This document shows, piece by piece, positions 1 through 10,078 of a DNA stretch of 64,000 nt. Each line of letters begins with the position of its first letter. Position 1 is the stretch's first letter. The translations under genes were made by a program, and so were the position numbers. Under the pieces are notes generated by a model. That model had not been told where the DNA came from, did no database searches, and worked only from the letters and a program-made list of their open reading frames with translations. Origin of the DNA: Paramyrothecium sp. XJ0827 (Eukaryota > Ascomycota > Sordariomycetes > Hypocreales > Stachybotryaceae); contig JAJFPB010000004.1 in assembly GCA_020881915.1 (NCBI GenBank), forward strand, positions 186,001 to 250,000, given 5' to 3'.

Positions 1-2286
1 AAACAAGCTGTTTTCTTCCGTAATCACTGCGTCGAGCCGTCGCAGTCGTTCTGGTATGACTCTTTATACCGGCTTATTGAGGCTACAGGGCGTGAGCACG
101 TAGCCCAGGTCCTGACCGCCAAGGACGGGAAGGACCGGATCGGACATAGCACCTTGGGTGAAAGGAGTGGAGATCATGCCAATGATGGCAAGGCCCTGGC
201 ACGATACGTCGAGTGGTACGAATACGATACTCAAGGAAATATCCTGGCACTCCATCATGAGGCGCCATCTGAAAGCTCAGCTTGGACGAGACGGTACATC
301 TACCAGGAACCGAGCACCATCCTGACAGGTGAGATGAATAACCGCTTGACTCGTACGCAGGTGGGGAAAAAGATCGAAGAGTACCGTTATGAAGGGTCCG
401 CTGGCATTACAGGTTCCATGACATCCATGCCTACAATGCCGTCGCTGAAATACGACTATTCGGACCGTATGATTACGAATCTTTCTCAGACGGGACCTTC
501 AGAGGGCGTATCCCACGAGAAAACTGACTATCGATATGACGCGACTGGGAAACGAGTGCGCAAGTTGGTGGGAAGACAAATGTCGGACGGGAGTTTGGTA
601 CCAGTGAAAGAGACTATTTACATTGGGGGTGCTTTCGAGATCTTCCGACGGTACGATGGGGGTGGCCAAGCAAGAACGGAAATCCATAGCCTTTCAATCA
701 TAGAGTCGGGGCGTCGTCTGCTTCTGATCGACAATCGAGTCATTGGCCTCGACAACCGGTCTCCGAGCACCATTTATCGCTACCAGCTTTCGAACCATCA
801 GGGCTCCGGCAGCATGGAAGTAGATGAAGACGCCAAGATTCTGTCCTACGAAGAATACACACCCTACGGTATGTCATCTTTGCGAGCTACATTTCATCAA
901 TCAGAAGTTCCAAAGCGCTATCGCTTTCTTGGAAAGGAGCAAGACGATAGCGGACTGTACCATCTCGGGGCGCGGTACTACGCAGCGTGGCTCGGCCGCT
1001 TCACAACTGCAGATCCATTAGGGGCCGGCGATGGACTAAACGTATACCAGTACGCGCAATCTAATCCCGTGATGCTCACAGATCCAGGCGGCATGGCAGC
1101 TGGACCTGTGGATCCCTCAAGCGGATGGGCGCAGAAAGCTCTAGAATTCCGGTCGGGTCTAGTCCAAGACGCCGAAGATGCTCTGAAACTCGGACGTGAA
1201 GCTTGGAGGACAAGACTAGCGTCGCTTAACAGAGTCTATGGAGGGAGCGCAGCCCAGGACTTTGCACGGTTCCTTCAAAAAACGCACGACCTGGGACATG
1301 CCGAATTCGAGAAGTATTTACCAGGCATCGGTGGGGGAAAAGCGGGCTCGAGCAGGTTGGATATCTTTTTCAAAGAATGGGGCATTGCTGTGGAACACAA
1401 GCTAGTGAACGTTGACTCCTATTTCAGAAAGTCCGGCGAGTTTCGGAAGGGGGCAGAAGAGTTTTTCAACAAGAGAGTGGCTGAGATAGTGGAGCAAGCA
1501 TCCACGAGAGCCCTCAACATCCAGAGGTCGGGTGAAGACATTGTGTCTGTATTGGGCGTCACAATCAAGGGGGTGGAGAAGGACGGCGCACAAGCCAAAG
1601 CATTCGTCACCAAGCTGATGGACGCTCTTCCCAGCAACGTAAAGCAAGGCCTCGAGATCGTCCATCAGATGGACGTACCGCTGGCTGCTGCTCGGGAAGA
1701 GCTCAACGTGGCAGCAAAGATTGCGGGTCGCGGTAGAGAGGTCCTCGTTGGCGCTACCAAGGTGGCCAGACGCGCTGGAGGTCCGATAGCGGCGGGTGCC
1801 ATAGTTATTGCCGCTGTGTTGGGAACTTCGAGCGACGCGCATGCTGCAACGAGTGGCACCACAACTGAGGGTGGAAAGACCGTCGCATTGAGCAGTGCTG
1901 AGCGGCTGCAGAGTGGACTTGACATGGCGAGTGGTGCCGTGGATTTGGCAGGCATGGCGGTCGGAAAAGGTGTCGCGACCGCAGGAGCGGCTGCAGGGTT
2001 GGGGATTGCATCCGTGGTGGCTTCAGGTGCGGCGGTTGGGGCATCCGTCGGAGGCTATGTTGCGGAGAAGCTTGAGCAGCCCCTGCAAGAGAAACTCGGA
2101 GAAGCTGCCGGCGCCGGTGTAGCGGCTGGGACCGGGGTTCTCGCTGGCGCGGCGGGCGGTGCCGCCGTTGGCGCGGTCATCGGCTCCGTGGTCCCGGGAG
2201 TTGGCACGGCGGTGGGGGCTGCGGTGGGAGGACTGGCTGGGGCTGTAGGAGCCGGAGCCAAGATATTGATCAATAAGTATTGGTAG
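1..2286 (+). CDS. RHS/YD-repeat protein of Tc-toxin C / SpvB type, 5' partial
   Basis: The frame is open from the first base, so the start codon and N-terminal part lie upstream; 761 codons are visible and no intron is seen. The first ~300 codons show YD-type repeat sequence (FWYDSLYRLIEATGREH at nt 49-99). An RHS-associated core follows at nt ~910-1092 (RYRFLGKE, GLYHLGARYY, TADPLG, NPVMLTDPGG). In bacteria such cores form a shell that encloses a variable C-terminal effector. The ~397-codon tail here is of no family I recognise. It holds Asp (nt 1360), ten residues, then Glu-His-Lys (nt 1393-1401), the spacing of a PD-(D/E)XK nuclease centre. It ends in ~170 Gly/Ala-rich codons with repeated GxxxG-like hydrophobic stretches, as in membrane-inserting glycine zippers. 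The family is bacterial in origin and known in some fungi, so ancient transfer is likely. The RHS assignment is firm; the tail's activity is inference. Confidence 0.85.
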   Translation, partial: KQAVFFRNHCVEPSQSFWYDSLYRLIEATGREHVAQVLTAKDGKDRIGHSTLGERSGDHANDGKALARYVEWYEYDTQGNILALHHEAPSESSAWTRRYIYQEPSTILTGEMNNRLTRTQVGKKIEEYRYEGSAGITGSMTSMPTMPSLKYDYSDRMITNLSQTGPSEGVSHEKTDYRYDATGKRVRKLVGRQMSDGSLVPVKETIYIGGAFEIFRRYDGGGQARTEIHSLSIIESGRRLLLIDNRVIGLDNRSPSTIYRYQLSNHQGSGSMEVDEDAKILSYEEYTPYGMSSLRATFHQSEVPKRYRFLGKEQDDSGLYHLGARYYAAWLGRFTTADPLGAGDGLNVYQYAQSNPVMLTDPGGMAAGPVDPSSGWAQKALEFRSGLVQDAEDALKLGREAWRTRLASLNRVYGGSAAQDFARFLQKTHDLGHAEFEKYLPGIGGGKAGSSRLDIFFKEWGIAVEHKLVNVDSYFRKSGEFRKGAEEFFNKRVAEIVEQASTRALNIQRSGEDIVSVLGVTIKGVEKDGAQAKAFVTKLMDALPSNVKQGLEIVHQMDVPLAAAREELNVAAKIAGRGREVLVGATKVARRAGGPIAAGAIVIAAVLGTSSDAHAATSGTTTEGGKTVALSSAERLQSGLDMASGAVDLAGMAVGKGVATAGAAAGLGIASVVASGAAVGASVGGYVAEKLEQPLQEKLGEAAGAGVAAGTGVLAGAAGGAAVGAVIGSVVPGVGTAVGAAVGGLAGAVGAGAKILINKYW

Positions 2287-3415
2287 AGTACCTTGACCTG
2301 AGCATCGCGAGCTGGGCGGGCACAAGCGCAGATCATCTCAACTTACTGCCTGGTCACTTTACATTGAAAGAGCTGGTGCCCGCACCCCAAGCATACTATC
2401 TCAAAGATTCCTTGATCCCAGATTTTGTGGACACATAATTCCATCTGGCTTTGAAACTGTAAACAATATGTCAACAGTCCACATCCACTGTACAAATGTC
2501 CAACTTTCGAAGATGGCCCAAGACATTGAACACGCAGAACACGGAGCGGAAAAAAAGGTGTATCTGGACATTTCTTTCACCTATCAGCACAAACAATAGG
2601 CTCCCGTGGGCCGATGCAATGATTCTTACAAAACATGTCCAACATCTTGAGCAACTGGAAATAATGTCCATGCCACCAGAATCCGAGACGAAGTTGCTCG
2701 GGATTTGATATTCTTGTAGCATTCACATGAAAAGTTTGGCACGCTCATATCGTCCTTCTTCTAGGTTCTTCATTGCCTTTGGTAGGGCTCTACCTTGGTC
2801 GTTGGAAAAGCTTAAACAACGAGAATGGTGCATTATGAATTTTTTTAAGATGACCCAAACTGAAGAATATCAAATAAATAAAAAAATTAAAGAATTTAGT
2901 AGGGAGATTTAATATCTAAGGCCTCATATATAGTAATAAAGTTAATAATAAAGACATGTGCAATATAATATACTGCAGATACTTGTAAGGCTTGAGCCAT
3001 CTGTTCCGACACACGGGAATTCGATGGAGCCTATTGGAATATTGCTGCAGTATCCAGGTCTGTGCCAAATGAACCTTGTAGCTGTAACTGTGGTGATGCT
3101 GTAGCAAGGTCAAAGTCACTAATACTGAGTTTGGTGGCCAGATTTCTTGTCTGCACTTTACAAAGTCAAATTGAAGTGCAGCAGCAAAGTTATCTGCTCA
3201 AAGAACGGCAGAAAAAAAGTCTGCTCGTCGCCTCGTCGCGGTCGAAATCTCTGTTCATTACCAACCTCAACGAGAACGGTTACATAAAATCTCGCCCGGT
3301 CGCACGAACCTCAAGAATTCTTTCTACTCATACGCAACAACTTGTCTTGCCCGCAACGCATTTGCGTACAAATCCGAGCATCATCAATCGACGCCTGTTT
3401 TTCATTTCGGCCGAG
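2287..3415. other. intergenic, AT-rich in part
   Basis: No supported gene. Roughly 2840-2990 is strongly AT-rich. A frame joined to the next gene is open from 3062, but it begins at GTG and has no protein-like composition before the ATG at 3416, so it is probably 5' leader. Confidence 0.6.
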
Positions 3416-4438
3416 ATGGATATCCTTGAAGCGTGCGAAGAATTGGCCAACAACGTGGCCTCTTTCGATTCCTTCAAATTCTCCGAAGACAGCATCCCCA
3501 AAAAGCAAATAAGGCGATGGCAGGACCTCTTTGGCCTCACACCTGAAGACGCCACCAAGGAGCTCACTGACTGGAGGGCCGATCTTGGACGCACTTCAAT
3601 CCCCCTCTCGGCATGGCAGGAAATCAGCCAGAAGAAGAAGAGTCTGGGGTTTGACAAGGAATCGTACGAGTACAGTTTGTCTCCCCGATGGCTATCCCGC
3701 CAAGCGAAAGTTCACAAGACCAATGCATCATTCTCTTACTCGACCTCTACCAAGGCTCAAGTCGAGAGTACATATCTTGTCAAGTTGGAAGGGAATGTCC
3801 CTGACGCCGCCATTCTCCAGCAACTTGCGGGGCTCTCAACGCCCCCAGAAGTCAAGACTGGACATGGAGATACGACTGAGCTATTCGGTGTCATAAACGG
3901 ACAGGGGAGGGCTCGACTCCTCTCGAACTTACAAAAGAGCAGCTCGTTAACCATGATTCCCATTTCTATGGCCCGCAAGGATCTATCCTGGGATTTAGTT
4001 TATCCAACCTTGGGTCTCGACACCACCCTCCCTCAGAATAGGCCACATTCTCATCCCCCTCCCAGCCTTCAGAAGTCACACCTAACCTGCGATCAATTCC
4101 CCGTGTGGTACTTCTTCTACGGCACATTGGCAGATGAAGAGCGTCTAAGCCGCCTTTTGGGTCCCACTCACTCTACTTCGCTCACACCAGCATGGACTAC
4201 AGGCGGGCGTCTCGGGACATGGGCAGGTAGATACAAGGCTCTCGTAGATGATTTCAGTGGAGGACGGGTTGATGGGCACGGGTTCTTGGTACAGGACCAA
4301 CAGGCAGAAGATGCCATCCGTTACTATGAGACTGGTGTTTATGAGGTGGTGCGGTGTGACATTCATCTAGAGACCCCTGATCAAGGGGCCAGCATGGTCA
4401 AAGGGTTAACATTTCGGTACACCGGCGGCGTGGATTAA
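3416..4438 (+). CDS. AIG2-like gamma-glutamylcyclotransferase-fold protein
   Basis: 340 codons from the ATG at 3416, intronless. The C-terminal third carries the AIG2/GGCT-like signature: WYFFYGTLADEERLSRLLG (nt ~4108-4164), then a Gly/Trp-rich strand and an acidic YYETGVYEVV segment where this fold places its catalytic Glu. Such enzymes release 5-oxoproline from gamma-glutamyl amines; the substrate here is unknown. The N-terminal ~220 residues contain a helical acidic region and a middle stretch I do not recognise. Fungal AIG2-like genes are known to sit beside amidoligase genes, and an amidoligase remnant lies about 4 kb downstream on the same strand, which supports the call. The frame is also open upstream to 3062, but without an ATG. 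No signal peptide is seen, so it is probably cytosolic. Confidence 0.75.
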   Translation: MDILEACEELANNVASFDSFKFSEDSIPKKQIRRWQDLFGLTPEDATKELTDWRADLGRTSIPLSAWQEISQKKKSLGFDKESYEYSLSPRWLSRQAKVHKTNASFSYSTSTKAQVESTYLVKLEGNVPDAAILQQLAGLSTPPEVKTGHGDTTELFGVINGQGRARLLSNLQKSSSLTMIPISMARKDLSWDLVYPTLGLDTTLPQNRPHSHPPPSLQKSHLTCDQFPVWYFFYGTLADEERLSRLLGPTHSTSLTPAWTTGGRLGTWAGRYKALVDDFSGGRVDGHGFLVQDQQAEDAIRYYETGVYEVVRCDIHLETPDQGASMVKGLTFRYTGGVD

Positions 4439-5019
4439 GATTGAGGGTCCTTTAGTCGAGGTGGTGGGTTGAAGCCAGCAGTGAAGGCACACAATGCAGC
4501 CACATTATACCAAAAACTATGTTTGATTGTTCTTCATTGGACCCTGGCTATCCTAGAACACCGTATGAGCGATCTTTGAATTTGATCCATTCAAAAATAT
4601 GAAAACGAAACTAAACATGGAGAAATCTGCATCATCCTGTTTGCACAATTCGATCCCAAGAAGGCACCGGGTTTTGAACTGCATAATATAAAACTAAATA
4701 CTTGAGCCTTTTGACCATCATCTGAGAGTTGGTGGTTGATTCGATCCAGCGACGACATGGTGAATACTAGCACGTCAGACGAGAGAGAGCTCGAAGTGAT
4801 CAAGCAAAGAACTGGGATTTGGTACTCATGTAAGACATGCGAGTGAATCTTTTTCTTCTGTATCTAAAAGAAATGAAAACTTACAACAATAGTTGAAAAG
4901 ACTTAAATTGAAAGTAAACTTCTCCAAAGAAATGATTATTTTCCAGACTTGGAAATAGTGGCCTGTAGATGAGGCAAGCAAATGCCATGATGTTGATGTT
5001 ATTAGCCTTGGTCAGCTGC
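4439..5019. other. 3' region of the AIG2-like gene with repeat copy A
   Basis: No complete gene. It contains copy A of the dispersed repeat (4663-4852). The rest lies between two convergent genes. Confidence 0.6.
4663..4852 (+). repeat. dispersed direct repeat, copy A
   Basis: This stretch matches 8062-8250 by eye at roughly 70-75%. Shared blocks include AGAGTTGGTGGTTG and CGTCAGACGAGAG, with a conserved ATG (4758 here) inside GCGACGACATGGT. A short peptide frame from that ATG keeps its first residues in both copies (MVN, then SDE). The copies are in direct orientation about 3.4 kb apart and belong to a longer duplication that includes the AIG2 stop codon region. Confidence 0.7.
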
Positions 5020-6865
5020 CTATAAGAGACGTTCTATCTGTTGAGCTGCGCCCAAGACCCGTTCCTCTTCCAATCGGCGCCCAATAATTTGTAAGCCAAC
5101 GGGGAGGCCATCCATTGCGTCCGAATCATATAGATCCCAGTTCCAGGCATCAATTGGGTTTCGAGGAGTATATCCATCTGCCGGTGGGATATCTAGCAAC
5201 TTGGATGCCTTTCCGGCGGGGAAAGCTAACGCTGTATAGTCAAGCAAGTTGAAGAGCTTGGTATAACCGACCCAACGACAGGTTCGGTGCGGCGCTGCCG
5301 TATGCGGCATGGTAGGGGCAATGAGTACGTCCACGGACCGGCCTGAAGGCGATCTCACGCTGTTCCACATTCTGTGGTAGGCTTGTTGGGCAGCAACCTT
5401 CCTCTTGTTCACCTGCCAGTAATCGTAGACGGATATTGGTGGAGCGCGGTCAACCAGAGCCTGCACATGGGGCAGGAATGGCTCCCCCCTGCGGCAATGT
5501 CGCGGCGGATGTCCTCGCCTCCATCCGCGCGATAGTACTCGTCCTGGCCTCAAATTAGAGAGGTGCGCATATTAGTTGTGGCTTCATCTTACCTGGACCG
5601 CTATACACTCTGCGTTCAGAGATGTGTCCCACGCTATGACTTCATGCCCAGCAGCCTGGAGCTTCAGGCTTACCTCCTTAAAAACCCTTTCAATGGGTGG
5701 GTGCGGCCTAACAACACCATCGTCCAGCATCAATCCGACAACCAGAGGTCTCTGCGAAAGTTCCTGGAAAACATCCTCTCGCCAGGGGAGTGGCAGCACA
5801 TGGGTATCCTCTTCCCAAACAACTGCTTGGATCATTGCTTTTGTGGCCAACGTGAGAGAACTCAATGATCTTGCCATTGGCCCGACCACAGAAGGAACAT
5901 GTTGTTGGCCTTCTTGGGACACCATGACGCCTTCGTATGACATGCGGCCACTCTGGATATAGTTCTCAGGCTCAATATTCTCTGCACACTGTGGAATGTT
6001 AGGAAACTTACGCTAGGTTTTAGGCCCCATAACCCGTTCAGGTGGCTCGGGCTACGTATAGAACCTCCAATGTCCGTTCCCCAGCCGATCACCGAACCCT
6101 TAAGAGCCAATAGGGCTGCTTCTCCTCCAGAAGAACCGCCAGGGGTGAAGTTAGAATTCATCGGGTGTGTGGTTAGACCCCAAATTGGGTTTTCAGTCTC
6201 AACCCACTGACGGCGTCAACCATGGCTCAATCACGCGGCAAGGTCAATGACTCACAAGTATGCTCTGAGGCAAGTTTGTCTTCGCGATAATGACAGCACC
6301 GAGCCGTTTCAATACATCCACAAGTAGAGCATCGGACTTGGCTGGGGCGAAAGCACGACTGACATAGCCCAATGTCGAGTCTAAGCCCTTCACGTTGAAT
6401 TGATCCTTGAGCGAGACAGGGATGCCATGAAGTGGACCTATAAGACGTCCATGGTCTTTCTGGAAAGCGTCAAGACGTCGGGCCTGCTCCACGGCCTCGT
6501 CGAAGCAAATCTCCGTCAAGCAGTTCGTCTATTATTGCAGAGTCAGCAGACGTCAAAAAATGATCGTGTACAAACAAACCTTGTATTGCGCCTCGCAGGC
6601 CCTGTAAGACATGGTTAGAAGACCGCAAAGTTGCTTGGAATTAGTTGAGATTAAGGAGGTCAAACTTTTTTATATAAGCGCGGACGAGCGCCTCGGCCGA
6701 GATTTCTCTTGCCTCCAAGAGCCTAGTCAGTTCTTGAACGTCGGCAGCGTCAACAATTCGACCTTCAAGGTCCGTGATGTCGGCAACGGAACGGTACGCT
6801 TTGTCGAGCTTCGCATCCCGGATGGCGAGTTTGGCCTGGACGACGTCTGACCAAGTTCCTTGCAT
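5020..6865 (-). CDS. acetamidase-type amidase, six exons, with a one-base frameshift in the last exon
   Basis: Amidase-signature hydrolase (amide to acid plus ammonia). Proposed exons: 6865-6666, 6601-6580, 6528-6256, 6206-6012, 5952-5593, 5543-5020; introns of 49-64 nt, and a 22-nt second exon whose reading (ACEAQYK then TNCLTE) fits the family. The Ser-cisSer-Lys triad is present: Lys115 in GIPVSLKDQF, Ser190 in PGGSSGGE, Ser214 in TDIGGSIR. The Ser190-Ser214 spacing equals that of fatty-acid amide hydrolase. After DEYYRADGGEDIRRDIAAGG the frame shifts by one base inside a six-base G run (C run 5484-5489 on the + strand), and EPFLPHVQ continues in another frame. A seventh G would give a normal protein of ~525 residues. 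This is either a sequencing indel or a recent inactivation. The start is the ATG at 6865. Confidence 0.82.
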
Positions 6866-7939
6866 TGTCACTCAAGTGTGGTTGTAGGCGCGCTTCGGTC
6901 CAGGCGAAGCCTATGATTGAATGAGGGCGACGGATTATATAGAAAATGACGTTGTAATGCCACTGGGTAAACTTTACGAGGCAACCCCTGAGCGAGATTA
7001 TTGTGTCGTGAAGAGTCATTGTGAGGCTGATATTGTGTCCAAGTCGTTATCAGACGCCAGCCCTTAGCGGCCCACCCGAGTGGTTCTGGGCCTGAAGCTT
7101 CCGAGATCGGGGCGCTATACCTGGACTAACGTTACGACATCTGAAGATTGACCGAATACTTACACAATCAGTCAATCTATGCCGTCTAAAAGGTTCGATC
7201 CATCGGGCAAGCAAATATTCCGTCTTCTGTCATGCGGCAGTGTATCAATGAATTGTCGCTCAAACACAAGAACGATTACATGCTAGTGTTTCCCTGCCAG
7301 TGATGCTTGTCTCACAGTGAGACTCGACTGAACTACCGAAGAGTCAGACTCCCAGAATGGCGGTGGAACGCCTGGAGCAAAGGATATACTACATTCAGAG
7401 AAAAGCATGAGATTTCTCAGTTGCTTGAAGATATCTAAGAGGAATAGCAGACAGAAACTTGCCATCGAATTCGATCCTGACCAGCAGGACGTGACCAAGT
7501 GCATTTTCAGTGACCTCAATAAGATGGTTACAGATGAGCCTAGGGAAAGGAAGCGAGTATTCATCAATCTTACCGGCGAAATGCGAATTTCATCCTCCGA
7601 CACAACAGAATGCATTGATTTTAGGTACACGAACCTCCCCTGTCCTCCAAGTACTGATCTGGATCCATGTCAAAGGCCTAGGACACCCACATTTCCTCCG
7701 CAGCGCCAGTGTGGTGGTCTTCCATGACCATAGCAGCAAAGGCAGTGAGAATTATGGCGTAAATCATAATGTTAAGTAGTTACCTGTGAGACATTAGTTT
7801 CCTATTTACCTGGCGCAATGACGGGAGCGTTGACAGCAGACAGGAATGGGAGGAATGACAAATTACAAATGGTCTAAATGACGGATACCTGCTGCCTTTG
7901 GTATTGAATAGAGAGAAACCAATGAAACACAACTCATAC
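6866..7939. other. intergenic, upstream of the amidase
   Basis: No supported gene. Short frames at 7283-7780 on both strands overlap each other and lack recognisable sequence or splice structure. Confidence 0.5.
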
Positions 7940-8061
7940 AACTCATGTTTGCATTATGACATGCCGAGGGAGTATCTGACGCAGGCAGCCATGTCGTCCT
8001 CAGATTTATTCCAATCGAGCGGCGGCATGGATTAAGATTGATGGCCCTGGATTAAATTAAA
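7940..8061 (+). pseudogene. decayed 3' end of a second AIG2-like gene copy
   Basis: The stretch ending in GCGGCATGGATTAAGATTG (~8022-8040) matches the last codons, stop and first 3' bases of the AIG2-like gene (GCGGCGTGGATTAAGATTG at ~4425-4443). Weaker similarity reaches back to about 7940 with gaps. No open frame remains. Copy A has about 210 bp between this block and the next repeat block that copy B lacks. Confidence 0.5.
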
Positions 8062-8250
8062 GGCACTGGTTTTATAACTGCATATTGGAAAGCTTCATTC
8101 TTGAGCCTCCAAGACCAATAAATTAGAGTTGGTGGTTGCGTCGGCCGAGCGACGACATGGTAAACAAGGGCGCGTCAGACGAGAGCTAAAAACGACCACG
8201 CAAATATTTTGGACAAGGCACAGAGCACTTATGTATAGCATTCGAATGCC
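8062..8250 (+). repeat. dispersed direct repeat, copy B
   Basis: Counterpart of 4663-4852. It ends almost exactly at the ATG chosen for the amidoligase remnant, so the duplication may have supplied the amidoligase promoter or 5' leader. Confidence 0.7.
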
Positions 8251-9571
8251 AAAGTCTGTTGTGACTCTTGCTGCGTATTTTTGCTGTCTTCCTGCTCTTT
8301 CGATAGTTGTTCTCTGCCGAATATGGCTTCACCCGTTTCCTCTCCTTCCAAACGACCCCGCGCCGCCTCAAGACACTTTGTCTTCGCCCACGCGTCTGCA
8401 GCGCAGATTGACGTCTGCACATTGGAATTCGCGGCCCAATCCCTCATCCATTGCTTCTGTAGAGATAGATCAAGAGTTTCCGACCTTCAAGTTTGGGCTG
8501 GAATTTGAGCTTCAACTCCGCCCGCTTCATGATGAAACTCTCCCGGGACCCGATGAAAGCCCTCGTGCTTTCCGAGATTACAATCTTCACCTAATGCAAA
8601 TGGTAGTGGACTGTCTGTCAAAAGCAGGGCTATCTGCGAAGGCTCACCGCCTATCCGATGATGATAAGATAGATTACACCACATAGAATGTGGTTTTGGA
8701 CGCTTCCCTGTCCAAGGATCATTTGAAGGACGGCTACTGTAAGCTTATGGCTGAGAGAATTTTGCAGAACAGAACTGGAAACTGAAGTGTCATTTTCCCA
8801 GATCCTGTCGAGATTATTACTCCCGTCCTCTCCAGCTCGTCAGCATGGACTGGTATCATAGACGCATTCTGGCGTGCCCTGGCTCGAAGTTTTGTTATCC
8901 GCCTGGACACTACATGCAGTACTCACATTCATCTTTCTTGGGACCGGGGTAGCCATACTCTAGAGGAGCTGCGTCGTCTGGCCAAGGCTGTGGTCTTTTG
9001 GGAACCTGCCACCGCGCGCTGCTGTCCACCCTCACGGCAAGACAAGGCTACAGCATTCTGCCGAAGTAACCTCCAATCCCCCGGCCTGATCCCTGTATTT
9101 CGGGAGCACGGGCCAATTCGCGGGCTTCCTGTCGCATTTAGTCGCATTGATGCGGCTGGTCGTGACGACGTCATCAATCTAGTTTCTCCGAATAAGTTCT
9201 TTGCTTGGAATTTGAAGCCGGCCTGTTCCGAGGGCCCCGGGTCGATTGAGTTTCGCCGTCCCCCCGGTCTCGCCTCTTCCAAGAAGACCAAGCATTGGAT
9301 TGCCTTTACGGCGACATTCGCGCAGTTGGCCCTGCAAGGTCATGTCGAGAAGATGGTGATGGAGATGAATGAGTCAGAGACCAGCTGGGAGGAAGTTCGG
9401 CATCCCGATTTCATTGAGGAGATGGAACGCTGCGCTAGGGAAATTGGGCTTTATGCCCTTCTAGACCCTCGTATGTTGCAGGTTGACGATACTAAGAGGC
9501 TTCACATTAGCAACATGGGGAAAGATGGAAGGAACTGGCTTCGTAGTCTAAATAAGGGTTACAAGGCATAG
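8246..9571 (+). pseudogene. amidoligase (Amidoligase_2-like), interrupted by an in-frame stop
   Basis: Two exons: 8246-8738 and 8802-9571, with a 63-nt intron (T-GTAAGC to TTCCCAG) that rejoins DGY to YPVEIITPVLSS. Amidoligase features: TFKFGLEFELQL near the start, PVEIITPVLSS, DAFWRALARSF, the histidine block TCSTHIHLSW and KAVVFWEPA. The family is predicted to form amide bonds with ATP, in a glutamine-synthetase-like fold. At 8684-8686 the frame has TAG between DYTT and NVVLDASL, where a Trp is expected; TGG to TAG equals CpA to TpA on the other strand, the RIP preference. The N-terminus is uncertain: the 8246 frame gives a hydrophobic start, while another frame has a more typical MASPVSSPSKRPR start at 8323, suggesting a second lesion or another exon. 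Confidence 0.72.
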
Positions 9572-10078
9572 GGATGTGGTCCGGTTTCTATATATTTCTT
9601 TCTGAATTCTTGAAAGACTTTCCTGATGCATGGTTTTCTCAATTTTCTTTACGAGCAATAGAATATGAATTGAAAGCCCAGCACAATGCCCTATTCAAAT
9701 GTCAAAATATCCAACAGCTAAGTGGTTGTTACGATGAATTAAGGCAACATGTAGGACATTGAGTCTGCAGTAGACCTCTTAACATCTTATTCCCTAGTAT
9801 GCAGGAATGCTTAATCCGCAATTCTTGGCTGGCCCAATATTCAACCCTTAACCTCAGGCAATGGCTACCACGTTAGGCCGGAATGACTTGGTACATATAA
9901 GTTTAGTAGTGTGGCCTGACTAAGAGTCATCATCCCTCGAATTTCTTCTTGAGAGTACCAATACAAATTAGCTACATGAAATAGAGCTGATGACATTGGC
10001 ATGTCATCGGCATCTCATACCTTCCTGAGAGCGCCATAGTCGACTCGTCTAAGGGTACTAAAGTAATAGCATCGACTT
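9572..10078. other. intergenic
   Basis: No supported gene, between the amidoligase remnant and the 3' end of a minus-strand gene. A 62-codon frame at 9574 lacks recognisable features. Confidence 0.5.

Noticed and set aside
2496..2708. Possible 70-codon gene
   Set aside because: Overlaps an equally long antisense frame, no features, AT-rich surroundings.
3062..3415. N-terminal extension of the AIG2-like protein
   Set aside because: The frame is open but begins at GTG, is not protein-like, and a good ATG follows at 3416.
7190..7205. GGTTCGATCC, resembling a tRNA T-arm
   Set aside because: No cloverleaf partner arms could be found around it.
7283..7779. Overlapping frames on both strands
   Set aside because: Mutually overlapping with no recognisable motifs or splice structure.
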